Origin: Zeus faber
Lineage: Eukaryota > Chordata > Actinopteri > Zeiformes > Zeidae
Assembly: GCA_960531495.1 (NCBI GenBank)
Contig: OY482865.1
Span: 16,883,951-16,947,950 of the forward strand
Reading direction: 5' to 3'
Length of the DNA stretch: 64,000 nucleotides
Positions 55,763-64,000 of this stretch are shown here, piece by piece (the first letter of the stretch is position 1; each line of letters opens with the position of its first letter). The translations under genes and the position numbers were made by a program. The notes below the pieces were generated by a model. It had not been told where the DNA came from and ran no database searches. It saw only the letters and a program-made list of their open reading frames with translations.

Positions 55763-56870
55763 GTCTTCCTAATTCGATGCAATGTCGTTGTGCTTTGGGG
55801 CATGTGGGGGTCCTCCTGCTCTGCCGGGGCTCCGCAGTTGGGTGGATGCCTGGGTGGCTCTGGGGACATCCGTGGTGTGAGGGCCTGTGTTCTTGGGGGA
55901 TCCCGGGGCCCCACGGGGGAGTTGGGTAGTCTGGGTGGTGGCGCCCGCTCCTTTACCTGAGTTGAGCTGGCCTGTCTCTGGGGTGGGGGGGACATGTTCC
56001 CGGGGAGTACAGCTGGAGTGCAGCTGGTGTCCGTGTGTTGGTTCTGGGCGTGGTTGTGGGTTCCGGGGCTCGGTTTGGGGGGGGGGGTGTGGGTCTCTGG
56101 TTCGGGTCTCGGCCCCATGGTCGGCAGGTCGGCGCGCCACTGGGGTCACCCCGTGGTGGCTGGGCCTGTGTGTCCTTCTGCGTCCCGTGGGGTGGGGGGG
56201 GGGGCGTCGTACCAGGGCTGGTTAGGCGTTCAGTCTGGTCCTGTCAACCTGAGTCCTAGCTGGCTGTGCTAGGCGTGGGACTCACCATGTGGCCTCCTTC
56301 ATTGGGGCGGTCTCCTGTCATCACACTGGGCTGCCGGGGTACCTGCCCTCTGACACTCTCAGTGTGTGGGGTGCTCGTCGCTGGGTGGTCGGGCTGTGGG
56401 TGGGGGTGCCGTCTGCCGCCCTCTGTTCTGTAGTCCGCATGCTCGGCGGCTGGGGGCTGACCGGGGGCCTGATGGGGGCGCGGAGCTGCCCGACATGGCG
56501 GAGGCGCATGGCAGACGCTCTGTGCCCTTGGCTGATCTCTGTAGGTTGGCTGCCACCAGGTACGGCAAGTGGGTGCACTGAGGCGCGGTTGGGTCCGGGA
56601 GGAGGGGGTCTGCATGGTTGCTCCCCGGCCTGCTGCGCCCCTAATCGATTCGGTCGTGACTCGCCTATCTCTCCTAGTGCCAAAACTCATTTTCAGCACA
56701 TACACCACACAAAGACGGAGGGCTTCTGGGATAGACGGGGTGCAGGCTATGTGGGTGGGGATGTGGCGGGCAGCTGCCATCTTGCCTGTCATGCTCCTGT
56801 CCAAGCGTACTTCTCGTCCATCCCAAAATTTTAATCCCACTCACATTAGCTTAAAACACAAACTGGTACA
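55763..56870 (+). other. GC-rich 3' UTR of the L1
   Basis: About 900 bp of G-rich plus-strand sequence (TGGGG and GGTGGG runs, G tracts at 56075-56087 and 56191-56208), then a more balanced part up to about 56870. It follows ORF2 directly. Similar GC-rich blocks on the minus strand at 16970-17330 and 44155-44590 are probably 3' UTRs of related copies. Open frames of up to 194 codons on both strands arise from the composition. The G runs may form quadruplexes. Confidence 0.65.
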
Positions 56871-57085
56871 CCAATCCTACTCTGAACAACACTCCATCGG
56901 ACCAGGGTCTGCGGGACAGGAGGCGTGCGAGTGATTCGGTTTCGACTTGCCGGTCTTGGACTTAGCAGCCGGGTCACCCAAGTCGTCAGCTACTGTTTCC
57001 ATGGCAACAATCACAACACCATCCCACTGATAGCTTTGTGTCCAAGCGTTTCTATTTAACGCAACCCTTCTCTGTTTTTCTTCAG

Positions 57086-57142
57086 TCCCACCTCCTGCAA
57101 CCGATGACACCTCCTCCACCTCCACCTCAGCCCCCCAGCGAG
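57086..57142 (+). other. Exon-like 57-bp segment with strong splice signals
   Basis: It is preceded by CTTCTCTGTTTTTCTTCAG, an excellent acceptor, and followed by GAG/GTGAGA, an excellent donor. The length is a multiple of three. One frame gives SHLLQPMTPPPPPPQPPSE and another PPPATDDTSSTSTSAPQR; both are open and low in complexity. It sits in repeat-free sequence. If real, it would be a small in-frame exon of a plus-strand gene. I recognise no protein, and the minus strand also has an 82-codon frame here, so the call is tentative. Confidence 0.33.
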
Positions 57143-57341
57143 GTGAGAGGTTTTATTTGTACCATGTCCCGTGGTATAACAGTTGCCGGGAGATAGGGAG
57201 CAAGCAAAGATGATGGCCGGGGACCGAAGAAGGGTGGGCCTTATCGTTTAAATTTACAGCATTAATGGGTTTGAGGTAAGTGCCCTGATGCTTTTAAGAA
57301 GAAGACAGTGTCTGTTTTTAACTCGCTTGTATGTCATCTGT
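57143..57341. other. No gene recognised
   Basis: Short unique stretch between the exon-like segment and the GT repeat. Confidence 0.5.
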
Positions 57342-57427
57342 GTGTGTGTGTGTGTGTGTGTGCGTGTGTGTGCGTGTGTGTGCGTGTGTGTGCGTGTGTG
57401 TGCGTGTGTGCGCGTGTGTGTGTGTGT
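57342..57427. repeat. (GT)n with regular GTGC units
   Basis: About 86 bp: pure GT, then GTGTGTGTGC-type units of about 10 bp repeated several times. Confidence 0.95.
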
Positions 57428-57869
57428 TAGAGGAGAGTATGTTTTAAAGCTTGCTGCCATGTGGAGACAGTGCACATTATCAATTTACTCAGTGGGGAAG
57501 ATCACGAATCCACGAGAAACAATCTTGAAGTGAATAATGTGTTAATGTGCAGTTTCCACTTATGTCAAGTTCCCACACTCTGGAACTCACACCATGTCCA
57601 GTGCGCTCCGACACTTCAATTTAGAATTTCGAGTCCAATGCAGTTCAGATTTTTTATTAGCCATTAAATCGCTTCATCTTACACATTGGTGGCATGTAAT
57701 TTTTCTGTTTATTCCTTCAACAAGAGCTTTTGTGTTGTATTTACTTATGTTGGTATCTGCGCCTGCATCTGAGTCTTGACTTTCTTTTCTTTTATTGGTT
57801 GTGTAACTGCAGGCAAATACTGTATATTTGTACAACGCATTTCATTCATTCACATTTGAGAACATTCTT

Positions 57870-59110
57870 GACCAGGTATACATCAACATTAAACAGGCAT
57901 TCAGAGCTGTTCCCCACCCCCACCTGGGGAACTCGGACCATCTCTCTGTTATGCTAATGCCAGATAATCTTACAAACCACTTCTAACCAGGAGTAAGCCG
58001 TCTGTGAAGCAGATCAGAGCATGGCCAGAAGGACCTCAGCTCTCCAAGACTGTTTTGAATGCACAGTTTGGCCTGTTTTCAGGGAGGCTGCCACTACCAA
58101 CCATCATGTCAACCTAACGGAATATACTGAGTCCGTGACAGGCTATATACACAAATGCATTGACGATGTGACGGTTCACCAGGGAGGTACGTGCACTCCT
58201 GAGAGCACGGAACGCTGCCTTCAAGTCCGGGGACAGGGACGCCCTCAGAGCTGCTAGGGCCAACTTGAACCGGGGTGTGAGAACAGCCAAGCATGCCTAT
58301 GGACAGAAAACCCAATCACACTTTACAGACACAAAAGGCCCCAGTCGCCTGTGGCAAGGCATCAAGTCAGTCACCGGTTACAGGCCAACACCCCCACCGC
58401 GTGAGGATAACACAGACTTCCTCAACACACTTGACACATTCTTCAGCCGGTTTGAGGAAAACAACACCACCACACCAACAAAAGCCCGGACCTGCCCGGA
58501 CAATATAACACTTCCCCTGGACCCTGCTGATGAGCGGAAGACACTACTCAAGGTGAAACCCAGAAAAGCTGCAGGTCCTGACAACATACCGGGGCGTGTG
58601 CTCAGAGACTGTGCTGACCAACTTAGAGATGTTCTCACGGATATCTACAACACCTCTCTGAGCCAAGCCATCATACCAGCATGCTTCAAAGCCACCACCA
58701 TCATACCGCTCCCCAAGAAATCCCCAGCCTCAACACTGAACGACTACCGACCCATAGCACTCACGCCCATCATGATGAAGTGCCTTGAAAGATTGGTCAA
58801 GGCCCACATAACATCCAGTCTCCCCACTACACTTGATCCATTCCATTTTGCATACCGTCCCAATCGCTCCACTGATGATGCCATAGCAACAGCACTCCAC
58901 CTATGCCTGGCTCATCTGGAAAACAAAAACAGCTATGTGCGGATACTGTTCATTGACTTCAGTTCCACCTTCAACACAGTCATCCCCCAACACCTGGTAA
59001 ATAAACTCAGCGAAATAGGCATCAGCACCCCACTCTGCAACTGGCTACTGGACTTCCTTACTGATAGACCACAGACAGTAAGAGATGGCAAAAACCGAGC
59101 GACCGAACTG
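57870..59110 (+). mobile_element. jockey/L2-type LINE fragment, plus strand
   Basis: It begins with the end of the endonuclease (PHPHLGNSDHLSVMLMP near 57915-57960). It runs through the domain between endonuclease and polymerase and breaks off inside the palm of the reverse transcriptase at about 59110, where unrelated sequence starts. It thus lacks both the first part of the endonuclease and the whole 3' half and tail. Loss of a 3' end is unusual for a simple LINE insertion, so a later deletion or rearrangement is implied. Confidence 0.87.
58019..59110 (+). pseudogene. LINE endonuclease-RT linker and reverse transcriptase fingers/palm
   Basis: Upstream frames ([20 protein letters not shown]; then [20 protein letters not shown]) lead into a 339-codon frame at 58265-59284. 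That frame begins MNRGVRTAKHAYGQKTQSHF. It shows KPRKAAGPDNIPGRVLRDCA, KATTIIPLPKKSPASTLNDY, RPIALTPIMMKCLERLVKAH, FAYRPNRSTDDAIATAL and VRILFIDFSSTFNTVIPQHL. The last contains the first catalytic Asp (FIDFSSAFNT in relatives). It ends near PQTVRDGKNRATELMPL, after which the frame reads into unrelated DNA. The FADD box is absent. The long clean frame suggests a younger copy than the one at 39.6 kb. Confidence 0.9.
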
Positions 59111-59114
59111 ATGC

Positions 59115-60446
59115 CTCTCCGTGTTTTGTCTTCAGTCTCGGTCCAGCTCATAGATCGAAGTGGGCAGGATGGTTTTCGTAACCTCGGCTTTATAAAATGC
59201 TGTTCAACTTTCAAATTTCTTTGGACGTCCTTTCATTTGGCACACGTTTTTTGGATCCAGCTTCTTCCCCTCATTCCTCTCTGAAATCGAACTCGTACTC
59301 CCGCTCAGATCAGCGCAGCATGGCTGCTGGAGGTGCGGGGTGTCCAGCTCCGTTGTCTCTTTCCCTCCGCCTCCCTGTCCTCATTACCAGCCGGGCCGCC
59401 GGGGTGACTGGAACTCCAATGCATACATTTTCAACATACTGGATTTTACTTACTATACTTACTATTAAAATATACTTCCTGCACCTGGGAAAGTATTGCG
59501 GGGTGGAGGATTCATCCTAACACACAGACAAACACATACACACAAAAACAGCTGTGAATACAGCTGTGTGAATACACAGTAGTGCATGCATATATTTGGC
59601 AATCAAGTTTGTGTATTTGCACACACGCATACTAGCGTTTGACATGCATCCAGACCAACACACAGTCACTTTCACTGTTCAGAATTTAAAATGTGGACCA
59701 TAACTGCCCGGCCCATGTCATGGATAAAATGCCAGCCAGGATGACGGAAGTGGGTGGATATTATGCTTGTGGAGCTCATGTGGCGACAGAGGCCAGGAGG
59801 AGCGGGCGAACGAGAGAGGAAGAGACAGAACACAAAAAGAGAGATCGAGAGAGGGAGGGAGGGAGGGAGGGAGGGAAGGGGGGGGTATTAACCAGGGAAT
59901 AAAATCATGGTGACAGGAAAATGGCACCATGACCCAACATGGTGCTTATGGATACATTCGCTTTGCACAGAAAGGACCTAATAAGGGTTGTTACAAAGCC
60001 AGAAATGGAGAGGAAGAGGGAGAAGGAGAGATCCCATCTCTGTCAAATCCTATAATATTGTATAATTCCACACAACGCCGCTTCTCCTTCACCTGAAGCA
60101 TAAGTTATGTAAGTTATTTATACAGTTATGTAATGAGAACTTCTTTAAAATTGATGACATCTGCTAAATTATTACACTGGCATACACAGTCAATGATTCT
60201 GCTTTAACATTTCATTTTGCCATTGCTCAAAAGTCCACATGAGGGTAACTTCTCCTCCAGACAATTCATGAGCAACGCTAATTTAGTCATTAAGCTGTGC
60301 TGCGGCGGCTTGGCACTGACAGATTTACACAAAGATCAGAATTTACAGAAATTGGATCCCAGCTGTACCAAGCAGCTTTATAAAGTATAAAATATTTCTG
60401 AAAGTGAGTGTGTGCGGGTGTGTGTGTGTGTCTGTGTGTGGTGAAA
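59115..60446. other. No gene recognised; (GGGA)n at 59851-59886
   Basis: Unique sequence with a GGGA repeat ending in a G run at 59851-59886 and a short GT tract at 60411-60440. The part around 60000-60250 is AT-rich and featureless to me. Confidence 0.45.
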
Positions 60447-61094
60447 TAGTGACACTAGGCACTATATTAATACCAAGGCACCTAAAAAGCAGTAGCGCCA
60501 CCCCCAGAACAGCTGCAATCCTTCTTGGAATGCTGTCATACAGTACAAGTCCATTCTTGGAGAAGAAAAGCCTCCAGTTCTTTGAGGGATGAGGAGGTAG
60601 TGATCTAGTTTGCACTGTTCTGTCCAGAACCTGGAGAGAACAGCGATGTTCAGATCAGGCGAATCGGTAGACGTTTGATACCATCTTGATGTTCATAAAG
60701 CCGATCTAGTATGTGTTTAGCGGTACGTACGGAGGTTTTGTCACACTGGAACATGGGAATGCACTTAGGGAACTGTGTTTTGCTGCACAGGTGTAAACAC
60801 TCGGTCTTGTTAAATGGCCTCATAGTGCTTTGACCGTTGTACGATCACACACAGCAATCATTGGCCCCCGGAGGCCCCCACGAGATGGCCGCCCACAGCG
60901 TTACGGCTGCCCCAACATGTCAAACAACCGATAACTATTGTGGATCGAAGGCATCTTTTGGCTTTCACCAAACGTAAAAACCATCTTGATGTACTGTAGG
61001 AAACAGTGCCAAACCTTGTGAAAACATACACATTTTTTTGCCTTTCTCAAGGGTCCATGTTTTGTGCTCCTTAGACCAGGCTATACACCTGTGC
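60447..61094 (-). mobile_element. Tc1-like transposon remnant (uninterrupted sister of 47,833-50,610)
   Basis: It aligns over its whole length with the interrupted copy and supplies the empty sites for both the SINE and the 1,977-bp insertion there. On the minus strand, 60615-60343 reads PPHPSKNWRLFFSKNGLVLY and DSIPRRIAAVLG, the extreme C-terminus of a Tc1-like transposase. The segment near 60720-60760, missing in the sister, is retained. Terminal repeats were not identified. Coding sequence is decayed. Confidence 0.82.
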
Positions 61095-61689
61095 TAATAA
61101 CATGCATGACAAACCCGCCACCTCAATATATGATTGTTTCTTTCCTCTACATGTTGGAAATTAATATATATTTCTTGCTTTTGTGCATACGTGTGAGCAT
61201 AGCCAATATGTAAATCCATATTACTATTTTTATTCATCAATAAAAGCTTACAGTATGATCACAGCTCTAGCTCAGCATAGCTTTGTTTAGCAGGGTTGTT
61301 CATTTGTTTTACCCCTCACCCCACGATGGCTCCACGAGAACAGTAACCCACACGGTTTTCCCGTTCAACAAGTTCCGCGGACACCGGCACATTGTTAGCC
61401 AGCAACTTTCTTTTGCGTGGCTTGCATCACTTTTGATCGTTTGAAGTCGAGCGCCAAGTCGAAAGGTTCCCTCTTCCGCCTTCCCTTTGATGCCGCTCAC
61501 AAAACGGCGTTGGCAACAAAGGCGCAAGGGCCTTCAAATGGTAGCCCCACCACCGCCCACCCCCTTCAAATTATAAACCTTCTTCACCGTGTCAGGACTC
61601 CTGTCCACCTCTCACCCCCTTGGAGCCGATTTTTCACATGGTTGGCACCCAGTCGGTGGTTGGATGGTTGCAGTCCTTTTACTATTACG

Positions 61690-61691
<2 letters not shown>
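61095..61691. other. No gene recognised
   Basis: Unique sequence leading to a CT repeat. Confidence 0.5.

Positions 61692-61737
<46 letters not shown>
61692..61737. repeat. (CT)n microsatellite
   Basis: About 46 bp of pure CT. Leu/Ser-repeat frames across it are artefacts. Confidence 0.95.
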
Positions 61738-61739
<2 letters not shown>

Positions 61740-62441
61740 ATCTGTTGGTCTCTCTCTCCCTCTTTTCCTCTCCCCTACTCTCCGTCTCTGAGGCTCAGCT
61801 CGAGTGGATTTGTTAAACCGTATTTCAGATGTTTTATGAGGGGGGGGGGGGGGGAAAGGGGGTGATGGGGGTATATATGTGTGTAGAAAAGTTGTTTGGC
61901 CAAGCAGTTTTGCAAGAACACCACGGCGGTTTGCGAGACATCTGCGAGAAGTGAGCGGCGAAGAGAGAAAAGGCGAAGATCACTGTGGCGGCGCCACATC
62001 AAAGAACTCTCGAACGCGACGCCTGAGCCCGCTGGGAATGTCTCGCTTTGCTATCTCCTCTCAGCCTGTTCGGCGTTCCACACTTTTCAACTCCGTTCTC
62101 CCGCTCGTTTGCCCCTTTTTTTTCCCCCTCCCCCCGCACGAAAGGGCCTTCCGTCCGTCCCTCCGTCCGGCCAGCAACAGGACCTCGTTATCTGACCATC
62201 TTCCCTTATCGGCCGGGGATGCTGGCAGTAGTTTGCAGGGACGGGAGGGTGGGGGGTGGGGGGAGGGGTGCAACACTCTGATCATCCTTCCATCCTTCCC
62301 CTCCTTCCGCCACTTTGCCTTTCCTTCCCTCCAGGTGCGCGTACAATCGAAGAAGAGACTCCGCTGCTTCACACCCACCGACACCCCGAGTCTTGAGAGC
62401 GGGACATAAAAGGCTTCGACTCCCCTCCCATTCCCAGTTAG
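61738..62441. other. No gene recognised; CpG-containing sequence with G runs
   Basis: G runs at about 61841-61853 and 62245-62265. CpG dinucleotides are frequent at 61920-62200. The 176-codon plus frame at 61879-62409 lacks domains and overlaps an open minus frame. It may be a transcribed CpG-rich region, but nothing proves it. Confidence 0.35.
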
Positions 62442-62476
62442 GTGTGTGTGTGTGTGTGTGCGTGTGTGTGTGTGTG
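62442..62476. repeat. (GT)n microsatellite
   Basis: About 35 bp of GT with one GC interruption. Confidence 0.93.
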
Positions 62477-62489
62477 GGGTAAAGCACGG

Positions 62490-62925
62490 CAAGCATTTCA
62501 AATTTGAATGACATTTGCCACCAAAAACAAAGCCCAGGGAGGCGGATTTCATTTAATTTTGCTCCTTCTCTTCCCTCCGCCTGTGTGTGTGTTTAGCTGG
62601 TGGAGGGCTGATTGCCCGTCTGAGGGACACACTGTTCTCTTTACCCAATCTGCCCAGGTAATGAATTAGATCCGATGAACGCTACAGTCAGATTAGTTGA
62701 TTTACTTTTCTTTCAGCCCTGGAGATTTTCCTCTCATCTCCCGTGTCAGTTTGATTTGCGGAGAAAAAAAAAAACAAGGGAAAGAAAGAGGTGGGGAGGG
62801 GGGGATGATTGATTTTAATGGATTTCGCTGGAGGAAAAATGAGCCGAGTTCATTAAATAACAATGAGAGAGCATCGCAATGTAACATCAAAGTTGCCTTT
62901 ATGAGTAGGCCGTTCTTCTGTTGCG
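62490..62925. promoter_or_regulatory. Candidate conserved non-coding element
   Basis: This repeat-free stretch is balanced in composition and rich in homeobox and related cores: ATTTCAAATTTGAAT, TTTCATTTAATTTTG, AATGAATTAGATC, ATGATTGATTTTAATGG and TTCATTAAATAACAATG. Such clustering in a unique, non-coding block is typical of ancient developmental enhancers of vertebrates. I cannot test conservation here, and none of the short open frames looks coding. Confidence 0.33.
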
Positions 62926-62975
62926 CCGCCACCGCCGCCACCGCTGCCGCCGCCGCCGCCGCCGCTGCCGCCACT
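62926..62975. repeat. (GCC)n trinucleotide repeat
   Basis: About 50 bp of GCC with ACC and GCT variants. It would encode polyalanine on the minus strand, but there is no supported gene. Confidence 0.92.
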
Positions 62976-63359
62976 TAATAACTTTTCTGTTACTCATGAA
63001 AGAAGCCGCCATAACCTTGAACAAGCCGCGTTTTCAAAGAAATTAATTTATAGCCACAAGAAAAAAAATGTAGGTGGTGCTACTTTGCTTAGAATTTTGC
63101 CCAAAGCTCCAGCTATTTCCCCTTGTGTGGTGGCATCTCTGCCGGGTGCCCCCTTTCGACTGATCTGTGCGATGCAAAAGGCGAGACTTAGCATAACTTT
63201 CTGTATGAAGTAATATAGTAATATTTTATATTTTTGTTGGGAATGCATAACACATATATTTTGCGCGCACAACTAGGCCTCTGGACAGAGAGCACAGGGA
63301 ACAAATGACAAAGCAGCCTTGAATATTGAACAAAGCAATGCAGTTGATAATAAGACAAT
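62976..63359. other. No gene recognised
   Basis: AT-rich unique sequence between the GCC repeat and the next homeobox-motif cluster. Confidence 0.5.
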
Positions 63360-63490
63360 GTGGGAAGGGAAGGGGAAACATTGTTTAGGTTGACGTTGCC
63401 GCAATCTCTGCCATCTAATTAGATTCCCTGATCTAATCGTTTCTCTCATTCCAACCCCCGATTACTAATTAACCTATTTGCTTTGTGAGA
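63360..63490. promoter_or_regulatory. Candidate enhancer-like homeobox motif cluster
   Basis: Within 130 bp there are CATCTAATTAGATTC, CTGATCTAATCG and ATTACTAATTAACC, plus GTTGATAATAAGACAATG. The cluster includes a TAATTA palindrome and repeated TAAT cores. It is repeat-free. Enhancer function is inferred from motif density only. Confidence 0.33.
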
Positions 63491-63699
63491 AGGATGGGTG
63501 GAATTCTCGACAGTACACACTTTGTGACCCGAGGATTTCTGTCGCAGGGATGGGGGAGGGGTATCGACGGTATTGACGGTAAGTTAAATTACTTAAATAA
63601 CAATTTGAACGTGGCACCAGGAAATTTATGAAACTCTGTTATGAGTTATAAGGGACTAGTACAGCTAGAGCCTATGTACAGTATGGATGATGATACCAC

Positions 63700-63960
63700 T
63701 CTTAGTTGTATTAGATATTAATGACGCAAGACTTGTGAATGATTCATTCGTAGTGAACAAATCCCGGACTCGAATCTGAGACTCGAATCTCGAAAGAAAA
63801 GACCTGAGAGCCCCCCCGGTCGCTGGTCACGCATGCGGCCCGAAGAGAGGCAATGACTCGTGAACCAGATCGTGAATGAGATCCTTGAGCCGTGAGTGAG
63901 CCGGTGAGAATTCAATTCACAACTAAAAGCTGACTCTTCTGTCTCTCCTTCACTCAGAGT
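63700..63960. other. GAATC/TGAATGA-rich repeat-like segment
   Basis: ACTCGAATCTGAGACTCGAATCTCG contains a tandem ACTCGAATCT phrase. Variants of GTGAATGA and GTGAGTGAG recur (63735-63910), as in some non-autonomous DNA repeats of fish. No ends are recognisable. Confidence 0.3.
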
Positions 63961-64000
63961 GACACCAACTGAGTCAAAAAAAAAGAATCCCTTAAAAGGG

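Larger units (their letters stand above)
51060..56870 (+). mobile_element. L1-type LINE, nearly full coding length, interrupted by an L2
   Basis: In order: ORF1-type RNA-binding protein (51060-51660), spacer, ORF2 with endonuclease and reverse transcriptase (52087-55762), and a GC-rich 3' UTR (55763 to about 56870). The 5' end is not clearly defined. An L2 fragment (53711-54156) sits within the reverse transcriptase. Both proteins are broken by stops and frameshifts, and the catalytic box is altered. The 3' UTR open frames on both strands are compositional artefacts. No target duplication was found because the boundaries are uncertain. Confidence 0.85.

Noticed and set aside
55887-56840. Several 70-194-codon frames on both strands
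   Set aside because: They lie in the G-rich 3' UTR of the L1, where stop codons are rare by composition.
62697-62978. Polyalanine-containing frame at the GCC repeat as part of a transcription factor
   Set aside because: Frames on both strands lack any domain, and the repeat is a plain trinucleotide tract in unique non-coding-looking DNA.

Overview
This window looks like non-coding DNA from a ray-finned fish. I found no bacterial-style genes, no recognisable host protein-coding exon and no RNA gene. What can be named is mostly decayed transposable elements, more than 30 simple-sequence tracts (mainly AC/GT and CT/GA), and a few CpG-rich or homeobox-motif-rich stretches that could be regulatory. 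The teleost call rests on the element mix: Tc1-like DNA transposons of several families, tRNA-derived SINEs with an L2-type tail, a fish-type L1 with a GC-rich 3' UTR, jockey/L2-type LINEs, and a Ty3/gypsy relative whose integrase precedes its reverse transcriptase (the Gmr1 arrangement, first described from cod). The Gmr1-like copy and the high microsatellite density would suit a gadiform, but that is only an inference.

Layout. 0-3.6 kb: CpG-rich stretch with GC boxes and a possible non-coding first exon with a splice donor, then unrecognised sequence. 3.6-7.6 kb: decayed Ty3/gypsy element with both LTRs. 9.45-10.95 kb: complete-ended but broken Tc1-like transposon. 11-16.6 kb: mostly unique sequence with microsatellites. 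16.6-20.3 kb: a 5'-truncated LINE tail, a hAT-like TACTTT-rich repeat split by a SINE, and a CpG-rich block. 21.5-22.8 kb: Tc1/mariner-like element with a DD37E spacing and a single premature stop. 24.4-29.2 kb: two more decayed minus-strand Tc1-like copies around an 840-bp CT-rich tract with duplicated 121-bp units. 31.7-32.6 kb: hAT element with a perfect 8-bp target duplication. 35.3 kb: SINE. 37.0-39.1 kb: Gmr1-like element with a perfect 31-bp-arm hairpin. 39.6-40.7 kb: minus-strand LINE. 43.5-44.6 kb: second LINE tail. 47.8-50.6 kb: Tc1-like copy invaded by a SINE and by an unidentified 1,977-bp element. 51-56.9 kb: L1 with an L2 inserted in its reverse transcriptase. 57.9-59.1 kb: plus-strand LINE. 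60.4-61.1 kb: uninterrupted sister of the 47.8-kb Tc1-like copy. 62.4-64 kb: unique, AT-homeobox-motif-rich sequence.

The elements do not work together as a system. They record successive insertions, several of which can be ordered because one sits inside another. Nearly every transposase or polymerase has frameshifts, stops or changed catalytic residues, so I infer no present-day autonomous activity. The remaining unique blocks, the CpG-rich 5' end and two or three exon-like segments with good splice signals fit a long intron or a gene-poor regulatory landscape, but the sequence alone does not show which gene. The most novel item is the unidentified 1,977-bp insertion at 48,488-50,464, with TGTC-type ends and an AAGG target duplication.
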